23,700 nt of DNA from Bacteroidia bacterium (lineage in GTDB: Bacteria > Bacteroidota > Bacteroidia > Bacteroidales > BM520). The position numbers were made by a program, and so were the translations under genes. The notes under the pieces were generated by a model, which was not told the origin of the DNA, made no database searches, and worked only from the letters and a program-made list of their open reading frames with translations. The DNA lies in NCBI GenBank assembly GCA_009930445.1, contig RZYD01000010.1, forward strand, positions 1-23,700, in the 5' to 3' direction. Shown in pieces: positions 7,136-15,145 of this stretch; the stretch's first letter is position 1; every line of letters begins with the position of its first letter.

Positions 7136-9241
7136 ATGGTAAATCACATCCTGAATACACCGGTTGAATTTCTTAAAGGCGTAGGACCGGCAAAGGCCGA
7201 ATTACTCCGGAAAGAGCTCAACATTTTCACGTTTGGCGATTTGCTTACTTTTTACCCCTTCCGCTATACCGACCGCTCAGTTATTACACCCATTGCCATG
7301 GTAAACAGCAGTATGCCCGACGTCCAGGTGATGGGAAAAATCACGCATACAGAGGTAACCGGTACCGGGAGGGCTTCAAGGCTTCATGCCTGGATTGGCG
7401 ATGATAGCGGAACCCTCGAACTGGTATGGTTTCAGGGATTGAAATGGATCAAAGAAATCGTGCGCCCCGGAAGAGAATTTGTGGCTTACGGAAAACCCAA
7501 CTATTTTAACGGAGCCATAAATATCGCACACCCTGAATTGGAAACATCCGAAACGTTTAAAAGCCAAAAAAAACAACGCCTTCAAGGGGTATACCATTCA
7601 ACCGAAAAACTTAAAAACAAAGGGCTGCAATCAAGAGGTATCGCTAAACTGCAATCTACACTTTTGCTCACTGTAAAAGAAAAACTGTCGGAAAACCTGA
7701 CCCCGGCGATCATCACCTTCTTTAAATTTATTTCGCACGAACAGGCATTAATTAATATCCATTTCCCTGAAAATGAAAAAACACTGCAGGCAGCAAAGGC
7801 ACGACTGAAATTTGAAGAGTTTTTCTTTCTTCAGCTTCAGCTTCAACAAACAAAATACCTTCGGAACAAAAATATCAAAGGCCACAGATTTCAGCAGGTC
7901 GGAAAGTATTTTAACGACTTTTATCACCGCTGCCTGCCCTTCGAACTTACTTCGGCACAAAAAAAAGTATTGAAGGAAATACGACACGATGTGGGAAGTG
8001 GAAAACAGATGAACCGGCTACTTCAGGGCGATGTGGGATCCGGGAAAACGCTCGTGGCCCTGATGGCCATGCTGTTAGCCATTGATAATGGCTATCAGGC
8101 TGCCATCATGGCGCCTACAGAAATTCTGGCAGAACAACACCGCAAAACAATTGCATCTTTTACCGCCCAACTCGGGATCAATACACTATTGCTTACCGGC
8201 TCGACAAAAGCGGCAAAACGAAAAAATATTCATACCGACCTTCAATCAGGAAAAACAGATATTATCATCGGCACCCATGCACTTATCGAACAAAACGTTC
8301 AGTTTTATAACCTCGGACTGGTGGTTATTGATGAGCAGCATCGATTTGGCGTGGAGCAACGCGCCCGCCTCTGGCATAAAAATATCATTCCTCCTCATAT
8401 CCTGGTAATGACAGCCACACCCATACCCCGGACGCTGGCCATGTCGCTGTATGGTGATCTCGATTATTCGGTAATTGATGAACTGCCACCAGGCAGAAAA
8501 CCGGTAAAAACCCACCATTTTTACGACCACGACCACATAAAAATTAACGGATTTCTGCGCGAACAAATTGCAAAAGGACGTCAAGTGTACATCGTTTATC
8601 CACTGATCGAAGAGTCGAAAAAAAGCGACCTTAAAGACTTAATGGACGGATTTGAAACCATTTCCCGTGAATTTCCTTTGCCCCAATACCAGGTAAGTAT
8701 TGTACATGGACGTATGCCGGCAAAGAATAAAGCCTACGAAATGGAACGTTTCGTAACAGGCAAAACACATATCCTCGTTGCCACAACAGTAATTGAAGTA
8801 GGCGTGGATGTGCCCAATGCTAGCGTGATGCTTATTGAAAATGCAGAAAGATTTGGGCTTTCACAGCTCCATCAATTACGCGGTCGCGTTGGGCGTGGCG
8901 CCGAACAGTCGCATTGCATCCTGATTTCAAAAACTGAAATTTCCCGGGAAGCTAAAATCCGACTGGCAAAAATGGTGGAAACCAACGATGGCTTTGAAAT
9001 TGCCAAAGCCGATCTGCTCCTTCGGGGGCCGGGCGATATCCAAGGCACAAGACAAAGTGGAATCCTTGACCTGAAACTCGCCTCTATCTCAGAAGATGAA
9101 CCCATTCTAAAATATGCCCATGTGGTAGCAAAAAAAATTATTAACGACGATCCGGAGCTTTCCAACCCATCAAATCAACCGATGGCAAAATATCTTGATT
9201 ATCTGACACAACATGGCCAGCAATGGAGCAAGATCAGTTAA
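7136..9241 (+). CDS. recG: ATP-dependent DNA helicase RecG
   Basis: A 701-residue helicase close in size to E. coli RecG (693). The N-terminal part, beginning HILNTPVEFLKGVGPAKAELL, holds the wedge/OB fold that grips branched DNA. The helicase motor follows: Walker A GDVGSGKT (298-305), motif II DEQH (399-402), motif III TATPIPRT (426-433) and the QLRGRVGRG motif VI (580-588). The C-terminal LLLRGPGDIQGTRQSG segment is the conserved RecG region that couples ATP hydrolysis to translocation. RecG remodels stalled replication forks and Holliday junctions in the cytoplasm. DEQH in place of the common DExH is seen in RecG proteins and is not a defect. It is a stand-alone gene between the gld terminator and the pheT promoter candidate. 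Confidence 0.97.
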   Translation: MVNHILNTPVEFLKGVGPAKAELLRKELNIFTFGDLLTFYPFRYTDRSVITPIAMVNSSMPDVQVMGKITHTEVTGTGRASRLHAWIGDDSGTLELVWFQGLKWIKEIVRPGREFVAYGKPNYFNGAINIAHPELETSETFKSQKKQRLQGVYHSTEKLKNKGLQSRGIAKLQSTLLLTVKEKLSENLTPAIITFFKFISHEQALINIHFPENEKTLQAAKARLKFEEFFFLQLQLQQTKYLRNKNIKGHRFQQVGKYFNDFYHRCLPFELTSAQKKVLKEIRHDVGSGKQMNRLLQGDVGSGKTLVALMAMLLAIDNGYQAAIMAPTEILAEQHRKTIASFTAQLGINTLLLTGSTKAAKRKNIHTDLQSGKTDIIIGTHALIEQNVQFYNLGLVVIDEQHRFGVEQRARLWHKNIIPPHILVMTATPIPRTLAMSLYGDLDYSVIDELPPGRKPVKTHHFYDHDHIKINGFLREQIAKGRQVYIVYPLIEESKKSDLKDLMDGFETISREFPLPQYQVSIVHGRMPAKNKAYEMERFVTGKTHILVATTVIEVGVDVPNASVMLIENAERFGLSQLHQLRGRVGRGAEQSHCILISKTEISREAKIRLAKMVETNDGFEIAKADLLLRGPGDIQGTRQSGILDLKLASISEDEPILKYAHVVAKKIINDDPELSNPSNQPMAKYLDYLTQHGQQWSKIS

Positions 9242-9251
9242 AATAAAATCG

Positions 9252-9259
9252 TAATTTTG
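9252..9259 (+). promoter_or_regulatory. Probable pheT operon promoter -7 box
   Basis: TAATTTTG matches TAnnTTTG exactly, 62 bases before the pheT ATG and just after the recG stop. I see no convincing -33 TTG. A leader of about 55 bases is implied. Confidence 0.4.
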
Positions 9260-9321
9260 CCATTCTGGATAAAACTTGAAAACCGGCGGTTTACGCCCCG
9301 ACAATAAAACAAAAAAACATA

Positions 9322-11796
9322 ATGAAAATCGCATACAACTGGCTTAAAGAGTATATTAACACCAGCCTTTCACCGGAAAAAATGTCAGAAGTTTTGACCA
9401 ACTGTGGACTGGAAGTTGAAAAAATAGAAAAAGTTGAAACGGTAAAAGGAGGATTAGCCGGAATCGTCATCGGTAAGGTACTCACTTGTGCAGCTCATCC
9501 TGACGCTGATAAACTGTATGTAACAACCGTTGATATTGGTACAGGGAACCCGCTTCAGATTGTTTGCGGTGCACCCAATGTGGCAGCCGGACAAACCGTT
9601 CCCGTGGCCACTATGGGTGCAGTAATGCATTTCGGAGACGAACCCTTCACGATAAAAAAAACAAAACTGCGCGGAGTAGTCTCCGAAGGGATGATATGCG
9701 CGGAAGATGAACTGGGGCTGGGAAATTCCCATGCAGGAATTATGGTTCTCGATGACACCCTGGCAGCCGGAACTCCGGCAAAAGACTATTTCAATAGTAA
9801 AGAGGATTACGTTTTTGAAATTGGCCTGACACCAAACCGCTCCGATGCCACTTCCCACATCGGTGTAGCCCGCGATGTGTGTGCCGTGTTAAACCGTTTT
9901 GAATATGAACAAACCAAAACCGTAACCTCCAGGCTCCACCTCCCGGATGTCAGCACCTTCATGGCACATAATAATACACGTCCCATTGCCATCGAAATAA
10001 AAAACCCGGAAGCATGCAAACGCTATATGGGACTGACGATAAGCAATGTATCCGTGAAAGAATCACCCGAATGGTTGAAAAATCGACTCAATTCCATTGG
10101 CCTGCGACCCATCAATAACCTGGTGGATATCAGCAATTTCGTTCTGATGGAAACCGGCCAACCCCTACATTTCTTTGATGCAGACAAAATTACCGGTGAC
10201 AAAATCATTATCCGGATGGCCGAAGAAAATCAATCCTTTGTTACCCTGGATGGGATAAAAAGAACATTATCGGCTAACGACCTTATGATCTGTAACGCGG
10301 AAGAACCCATGGTTATCGCTGGCGTTTACGGAGGGCTTAATTCGGGCGTCACCCCGGCAACTAAAACCGTATTTATCGAAAGTGCCTGGTTCGACCCTTC
10401 CACTATACGAAAAACAGCCCGACGTCATGCCCTCCAAACCGATGCATCTTTCCGCTATGAACGAGGTGCTGATATCGAAATGCTGCCTTACGCCATGAAA
10501 AGAGCCGCCCTGTTAATTCAGGAAATTGCCGGCGGAGTAATCGCCTCAGAAATCACCGATGCATACCCGTCACCCCTTCCCAGAAAACTGGTTACCGTTC
10601 ATTACACACATATTTATGACCTTATCGGGGAAAAAATCGAGGGGGATCTGATGAAACATATTCTCACCTCCCTCGAAATCAAAATTCTGAAAGAAACAGA
10701 AAACACCCTCACCCTTGAAGTACCTACCGCAAAAACAGAGGTCACCCGGGAAGCCGACATTGTTGAAGAAATTCTAAGAATCTACGGCTATAATCCTATC
10801 AAAATCCCGCATGAAATCCGTGCGGCACTCTCCAGCGAGGAAAGACCCAATCCGGAAAAAGTAAAAAACCATGCAGCAGCCTATCTCACAGCGAACGGTT
10901 TTTATGAAATCATGAATAATTCGTTAACCAACAGCTCGTACTATAAAAATGTCCCCGCACTCGACCCGGCAACACAGGTAACCATTCTCAACCCGCTCAG
11001 TAATGAACTGAACATACTCCGGCAAACGCTGCTCTTTGGAGGCCTTGAGGTAATTGCTTACAACCAAAACAGGAAAAACAGCGACCTGAAACTCTATGAA
11101 TTCGGGAACACCTACCACCTCAAGCCCGGGGTGGACAAAGCGGCCAATGTGCGTGAAAAATACAGTGAATCAGCCATAATGGCCTTGTTCATGACCGGCA
11201 AATTTACGGACGAAAGCTGGTACGACAAATCCCGGCCTGCCTCCTTCTTCGACCTAAAAAGCTATCTCTTCACCCTGTTGAAAAAAATGGGTACCGACCC
11301 GGAAAAAATTAAAGAAATACCCTCCGGACAACCCTGGTTCGCCGAAGGAATAGATTTGCTTATCCGCAAAAAACGCCTGGCTTCCTTTGGTATTCTTGCA
11401 GGAACTTTCCAGAAACAATTCGATATCCAAAACCCTGTGCTCTATGCGGAAATCGCCTGGGAGCTCCTTATGCAACAAATCCCATCAGGAAATATTCAAA
11501 TGAAACCTATTCCCAAATTCCCTGAAGTACGACGCGACCTGGCACTGATGGTAGATAAATCCATATCTTATCGCGAAATCCTTGAAGTGGTGAAACAAAA
11601 TGGCGGATCTTTGGTTAAAAAGGTAAACCTATTCGATGTGTATGAAGGCGATAAACTGGAAGCAGGGAAAAAATCCTATGCCATCAGCCTGCACCTTCTG
11701 GATACTGAACGAACACTTACTGAGCATGTAATCGACAAAACCGTAAATAAACTTATTCAGGCATTTGAAACAAAAATCAATGCAATAATACGTTAA
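9322..11796 (+). CDS. pheT: Phenylalanine-tRNA ligase beta subunit
   Basis: An 824-residue protein with the full bacterial PheT domain order. The start MKIAYNWLKEY is followed by an EMAP/OB-type tRNA-binding domain (about 40-150, including HPDADKLYV and QIVCGAPNV), the B3/B4 editing domain (about 215-390), the B5 domain (about 415-490), the catalytic-like core with PTAKTEVTREADIVEEILR and the C-terminal FDX-ACB anticodon-binding domain (about 731-824, starting PKFPEVRRDLALMV). With PheS it forms the alpha2beta2 enzyme that charges tRNA-Phe and edits mischarged tyrosine. pheS is not in this window, so the two subunits are unlinked here. The stop lies 12 bases before the sigma-54 regulator, which suggests cotranscription. 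The protein is intact. Confidence 0.97.
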   Translation: MKIAYNWLKEYINTSLSPEKMSEVLTNCGLEVEKIEKVETVKGGLAGIVIGKVLTCAAHPDADKLYVTTVDIGTGNPLQIVCGAPNVAAGQTVPVATMGAVMHFGDEPFTIKKTKLRGVVSEGMICAEDELGLGNSHAGIMVLDDTLAAGTPAKDYFNSKEDYVFEIGLTPNRSDATSHIGVARDVCAVLNRFEYEQTKTVTSRLHLPDVSTFMAHNNTRPIAIEIKNPEACKRYMGLTISNVSVKESPEWLKNRLNSIGLRPINNLVDISNFVLMETGQPLHFFDADKITGDKIIIRMAEENQSFVTLDGIKRTLSANDLMICNAEEPMVIAGVYGGLNSGVTPATKTVFIESAWFDPSTIRKTARRHALQTDASFRYERGADIEMLPYAMKRAALLIQEIAGGVIASEITDAYPSPLPRKLVTVHYTHIYDLIGEKIEGDLMKHILTSLEIKILKETENTLTLEVPTAKTEVTREADIVEEILRIYGYNPIKIPHEIRAALSSEERPNPEKVKNHAAAYLTANGFYEIMNNSLTNSSYYKNVPALDPATQVTILNPLSNELNILRQTLLFGGLEVIAYNQNRKNSDLKLYEFGNTYHLKPGVDKAANVREKYSESAIMALFMTGKFTDESWYDKSRPASFFDLKSYLFTLLKKMGTDPEKIKEIPSGQPWFAEGIDLLIRKKRLASFGILAGTFQKQFDIQNPVLYAEIAWELLMQQIPSGNIQMKPIPKFPEVRRDLALMVDKSISYREILEVVKQNGGSLVKKVNLFDVYEGDKLEAGKKSYAISLHLLDTERTLTEHVIDKTVNKLIQAFETKINAIIR

Positions 11797-11808
11797 AAAA
11801 ACATTCAA

Positions 11809-13041
11809 ATGGTTGATATTCAGTCTATTAAACAAAAATTCGGAATTATCGGCAACGATGAAATGCTGAACAGAGCCATCGATACAGCACGGCAGGTGGC
11901 TCCCACCGACCTCACAGTACTAATCTCAGGCGAAAGTGGAGTAGGCAAAGAAGCATTTCCGCAAATCATTCATTCGCTAAGCGCACGAAAACACGGCAGC
12001 TATATTGCCGTCAACTGCGGTGCAATTCCGGAGGGTACAATCGACTCTGAGCTGTTCGGCCATGAAAAGGGCTCCTTTACCGGTGCCCATGAAGCAAGAA
12101 AAGGATATTTTGAAGTGGCAAATAATGGAACGATATTTTTAGATGAAGTTGCCGAATTGCCGGTTTCTACCCAGGTCCGACTACTGCGGGTTCTTGAAAG
12201 TGGTGAATTTATGCGGGTAGGTTCTTCGAAAGTGATTAAAACAGATGTACGTGTAGTAGCTGCCACAAATGTTGATATACCGGAAGCCATAAAAAAAGGA
12301 AAATTCCGGCAGGATCTATTCTATCGTTTAAACACGGTACCCATTATTATTCCTCCCTTACGGGAAAGAAAAGAAGACATCTATATGCTCTTCCGAAAAT
12401 TTTCCAGCGATTTTGCGGCCAAATACCATATGCCCATCCTGCAACTTGATCAGGAGGCACGGCGTATGCTGGAAGATTTCAGATGGGACGGCAACATCCG
12501 GCAATTAAAAAATATCACGGAGCAAATCTCCATTATCGAAAAAGACCGAATGATCACGCCGGATACGCTGCGACGTTATTTGCCCCGCGCAGGCGCTCCA
12601 AACCTGCCTGTTTTATACTCCGGCGATGAAAAAAGCGGTATTGAGTTTACAGAGCGGGAACTCCTCTATAAAGTGCTTTTTGAAATGCGCCGCGATATTT
12701 CGGAGCTGAAAAGAATCCTCTCCGAGGTTATCGACGAAAACCAGCACCCTTCAGAAAATCTGCAAAAGTCGCAAAAGAAATTCCTTTCCGACTTTGATGA
12801 AGATCAACTTTTTGAAGCAGATCATACTTTCGAAATCTCAACCAACCGCCATAAAAAAGCTGAACAGGAGGATTATGAAGGAGCTGAAATTTTAGAAGAG
12901 AGCCTGAGTCTGACAAAACGCGAAGAAGACCTCATCCGCAAAGCGCTTGAAAAACACCATGGAAAAAGAAAAGCGGCAGCAGAAGAGCTGGGAATCTCAG
13001 AAAGAACCTTATACCGGAAGATAAAAGAGTACAATATATAA
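11809..13041 (+). CDS. Sigma-54 interaction domain regulator without sensor domain
   Basis: A 410-residue bacterial enhancer-binding protein. The AAA+ domain starts almost at once: Walker A GESGVGKE (41-48), sigma-54 contact loop GSFTGA (88-93, Ser in place of the common Ala), Walker B IFLDE (109-113) and the ATNVDIPEAIKKGKFRQDLFYRLN segment with the arginine fingers. A linker of about 100 residues precedes a C-terminal Fis-type helix-turn-helix (about 378-408, GKRKAAAEELGISERTLYRKIKEY). There is no N-terminal receiver, GAF or PAS domain, so activity may be set by expression level or a partner. It lies 12 bases after pheT and 31 before lptE. The family assignment is secure; the target promoters are unknown. 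Confidence 0.92.
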   Translation: MVDIQSIKQKFGIIGNDEMLNRAIDTARQVAPTDLTVLISGESGVGKEAFPQIIHSLSARKHGSYIAVNCGAIPEGTIDSELFGHEKGSFTGAHEARKGYFEVANNGTIFLDEVAELPVSTQVRLLRVLESGEFMRVGSSKVIKTDVRVVAATNVDIPEAIKKGKFRQDLFYRLNTVPIIIPPLRERKEDIYMLFRKFSSDFAAKYHMPILQLDQEARRMLEDFRWDGNIRQLKNITEQISIIEKDRMITPDTLRRYLPRAGAPNLPVLYSGDEKSGIEFTERELLYKVLFEMRRDISELKRILSEVIDENQHPSENLQKSQKKFLSDFDEDQLFEADHTFEISTNRHKKAEQEDYEGAEILEESLSLTKREEDLIRKALEKHHGKRKAAAEELGISERTLYRKIKEYNI

Positions 13042-13072
13042 TAAATAAACAATTCTTTCGTTATATAAAATT

Positions 13073-13582
13073 ATGAAAATCAAAGTTTTACCATTTCTGT
13101 TGATCCTAATTTCTACGTTTTCGTTTCATAGTTGCGGCATCTATAGTTTCACCGGAGCCTCCATCGACCCCACGATCACCTCCATTAATATTGGCTACTT
13201 CAACAATAAGGCTCAGCTGGTACAGCCCACATTAAGCCAGGTATTTACCAATGCCTTAAAAGACCGTTTTGTGGCACAAACCAGGCTGACCCTTACCAAC
13301 GAATTCGCTGATATGTACCTTGAAGGTTTTATCTCGGATTACAGAATAAGCCCGGTTGCCATTCAGGCGGGAGAAACTGCGGCCATGAACCGACTTACCA
13401 TCAACGTTAATGTAAAATTCACCAACAGTGTTGATCCGAAACAAAACTTCGAAACCACATTTTCTGCCTATGAAGATTTTCCCCGAAGCAGCGATCTCTC
13501 AGCGGTTGAGATACAATTAATTGAACAAATTTCAGAATATCTGGTAGACGATATATTTAACAAAGCCGTAGTAAACTGGTAA
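13073..13582 (+). CDS. lptE: LptE-family LPS-assembly lipoprotein
   Basis: A 169-residue lipoprotein with a signal peptide ending FHSC and a lipidated Cys21. The mature start GIYSFTGASIDPTITSINIGYF is the Bacteroidota LptE hallmark, and the rest alternates strands and helices as expected. LptE plugs the LptD barrel and helps place lipopolysaccharide in the outer leaflet. The Bacteroidota type is distant from E. coli LptE. It follows the sigma-54 regulator by 31 bases and is only 4 bases from the next gene, so translational coupling with the TPR protein is likely. The start is supported by the signal peptide. Confidence 0.88.
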   Translation: MKIKVLPFLLILISTFSFHSCGIYSFTGASIDPTITSINIGYFNNKAQLVQPTLSQVFTNALKDRFVAQTRLTLTNEFADMYLEGFISDYRISPVAIQAGETAAMNRLTINVNVKFTNSVDPKQNFETTFSAYEDFPRSSDLSAVEIQLIEQISEYLVDDIFNKAVVNW

Positions 13583-13586
13583 CAGA

Positions 13587-14342
13587 ATGCCAATACAGGA
13601 AGATTTTTTTGACTATATGCAAAATCCGGGAAAAACACCGGAAGGGTTCATCCATCAACTGATACAGAAATACCCCTATTTCTCAGGAGCCTATTTATTG
13701 CAGGCGCATTATCTATACCACCGCCAGGCAGATGATTTTTCCGGACAACTGCCCTACATAGGAATACATTTGCCCGAACGGCTAAAACTACGCGAGATCT
13801 ACCTGGGCAGGACAGCTGCGCTGGCCGAGGGTTTTCCTTCAACAGAAAGGCAGGCGGATGCCAACAAAGCAGCGCCCCAACCGGATGATACGCCTACGAA
13901 AAACAAAGAAGTAACCAACCGGGACGATTTTTTTACTCGCTCTCTCACGCAGGAAGTTATGCGAACCCTCATTAAAAACTCCGGGTTCATGCCTACCGAC
14001 ATATACGACCCCATTAAAGACATGCCCCGGGAGCCGGAACCCATTTCAGAAACAAAAAAGAAAACCAGCAACCGCGAACTGATCGAGCGATTCATTGAAG
14101 AACAACCCTCGATTAGCAGAGCTTCTTCCGGGGCTTCATTCTTCGATCCTGACGAACTGGCAAAAAAATCGAACATCGATTCAGAAGAGCTTATCAGCGA
14201 AACGCTTGCAAAAATTTACCATGCACAGGGGAACAATCAGAAGGCCATAAAAATTTATGAGCAGTTACGTTTGAAATTCCCGAAAAAAAGCAGTTACTTT
14301 GCAGCCCAAATTCAGAATATTATTAACGAAAATAATCAATAA
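13587..14342 (+). CDS. Uncharacterised protein with one C-terminal TPR-like repeat
   Basis: A 251-residue protein without a signal peptide or transmembrane helix, so probably cytoplasmic. The N-terminal part (about 18-46) is helical, with QLIQKYPYFSGAYLLQAHYL, and may be a degenerate TPR. A Pro/Lys/Asp-rich, probably disordered stretch follows (about 85-115). A short motif, RELIERFIEEQPSI (163-176), precedes a region with DPDELAKKSNIDSEELISETLAKIY. One good TPR-like hairpin lies at about 203-236 (SETLAKIYHAQGNNQKAIKIYEQLRLKFP). The gene is 4 bases after lptE and 10 before secG, so translation of all three is probably coupled. I recall similar proteins in this position in other Bacteroidota, but know of no experimental function. 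A scaffold role in envelope biogenesis is only inference from position. Confidence 0.75.
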   Translation: MPIQEDFFDYMQNPGKTPEGFIHQLIQKYPYFSGAYLLQAHYLYHRQADDFSGQLPYIGIHLPERLKLREIYLGRTAALAEGFPSTERQADANKAAPQPDDTPTKNKEVTNRDDFFTRSLTQEVMRTLIKNSGFMPTDIYDPIKDMPREPEPISETKKKTSNRELIERFIEEQPSISRASSGASFFDPDELAKKSNIDSEELISETLAKIYHAQGNNQKAIKIYEQLRLKFPKKSSYFAAQIQNIINENNQ

Positions 14343-14352
14343 AAAAAATACG

Positions 14353-14694
14353 ATGGGAGCATATGTTTTAATCTCGGTATTAATTCTTGTCGCAGCAGTG
14401 CTTATGGTGTTAGTAGTGCTGGTTCAGAATTCAAAAGGTGGCGGGCTCGCTGCCAACTTTACAGGCGGAAACCAAATCATGGGTGTCCGGAAAACAGCCG
14501 ACTTTCTTGAAAAAGCAACATGGACACTGGCGATTATTATCCTCGCACTCAGTTTACTGTCGGTTATCGTAATTCCTAAAGGAAATGTTGCCAATAGCAG
14601 CGCTGCCGATACCGAACTACGCGAAGTTATTGATAATAACGGAACTACTGCACCCGTTAACCCGGAAGATTATCAACTCCCGCCGGAAGAATAA
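14353..14694 (+). CDS. secG: Preprotein translocase subunit SecG
   Basis: A 113-residue inner-membrane protein with two transmembrane helices (about 4-24 and 57-74). Between them is the signature QNSKGGGLAANF (25-36). The C-terminal tail is acidic and Pro-rich (ends PEDYQLPPEE), as in Bacteroidota SecG. SecG assists SecYE in protein translocation. I chose the ATG at 14353: it lies 10 bases after the upstream stop and gives the normal MGAYVLI start. An in-frame ATG at 14299 would add 18 polar residues and overlap the TPR gene. It is the last gene of the pheT run, with a terminator 20 bases downstream. Confidence 0.95.
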   Translation: MGAYVLISVLILVAAVLMVLVVLVQNSKGGGLAANFTGGNQIMGVRKTADFLEKATWTLAIIILALSLLSVIVIPKGNVANSSAADTELREVIDNNGTTAPVNPEDYQLPPEE

Positions 14695-14713
14695 AACAAA
14701 GGATCCCTAATTT

Positions 14714-14752
14714 AAAATGTCAGAATGTCACTACCTTCTGACATTTTTTTTT
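14714..14752 (+). terminator. Rho-independent terminator after secG
   Basis: AAATGTCAGAA (14715-14725) pairs perfectly with TTCTGACATTT (14736-14746) around a 10-base loop. T continues to 14752. It ends the pheT-to-secG transcription unit and isolates groES. Confidence 0.9.
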
Positions 14753-14761
14753 GATTCTTGC

Positions 14762-14780
14762 TTTGGCACAAATTATGAAA
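14762..14780 (+). promoter_or_regulatory. Sigma-54-like -24 element upstream of groES (tentative)
   Basis: TTTGGCAC (14762-14769) matches the -24 half of the sigma-54 consensus. Ten bases after its GG (14765-14766) the -12 half reads ATGAA, where TTGCA is expected, so GA replaces GC. The core is 51 bases before the groES ATG. A one-mismatch -7 box, TAACTGTG (14804-14811), is an alternative ordinary promoter. Neither is convincing alone, and no CIRCE repeat is present. Confidence 0.2.
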
Positions 14781-14829
14781 GCCCGTCGTGCAAATTGAAT
14801 AATTAACTGTGCTATAAAAACCTAAAAAA

Positions 14830-15108
14830 ATGGCAAACTTGAACATTAAACCTTTAGCAGACAGAGTTCTGGTTGAACCTGCTGCTGCAGAACAAAAAAC
14901 AGCTGGCGGAATTATTATCCCCGATACAGCGAAAGAAAAACCTCAAAAAGGTGTTGTTGTGGCGATTGGCCCCGGAAAAAAAGACGAACCAATGACCGTA
15001 AAAGTGGGCGACCATGTCCTCTATGGCAAATATGCCGGAACTGAACTCTCGTATGAAGGAAAAGATTACCTCATTATGCGTGAATCAGATATCGTTGCAA
15101 TCATTTAA
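14830..15108 (+). CDS. groES: Co-chaperonin GroES
   Basis: A 92-residue protein with the standard GroES fold: LKPLADRVLVEP-type start (NIKPLADRVLVEP), the mobile loop (about 17-35, including TAGGIIIPDTAKEKPQKG), and VGDHVLYGKYAGTEL plus YLIMRESDIVAII at the end. The heptamer caps GroEL and encloses the folding chamber in the cytoplasm. The length is normal (90-97). It is the first gene of the groESL pair, 37 bases before groEL, behind the secG terminator. The start has only an A-run and no Shine-Dalgarno site. No CIRCE (HrcA) operator is visible upstream, so control differs from that of many Firmicutes and Proteobacteria. Confidence 0.97.
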   Translation: MANLNIKPLADRVLVEPAAAEQKTAGGIIIPDTAKEKPQKGVVVAIGPGKKDEPMTVKVGDHVLYGKYAGTELSYEGKDYLIMRESDIVAII

Positions 15109-15145
15109 TTACGTCATTCATTAGGTAACCTAAAAATTTAATCTC

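Noticed and set aside
11809..13041. GSFTGA as a defective sigma-54 contact loop
   Set aside because: Serine at the second position occurs in functional activators; the Phe-Thr-Gly core and the Walker motifs are intact.
14299..14352. Upstream ATG for secG
   Set aside because: It would overlap the TPR gene and put 18 polar residues before the normal SecG start at 14353.
14753..14829. CIRCE (HrcA) operator before groES
   Set aside because: I looked for the TTAGCACTC/GAGTGCTAA repeat and found nothing close to it.
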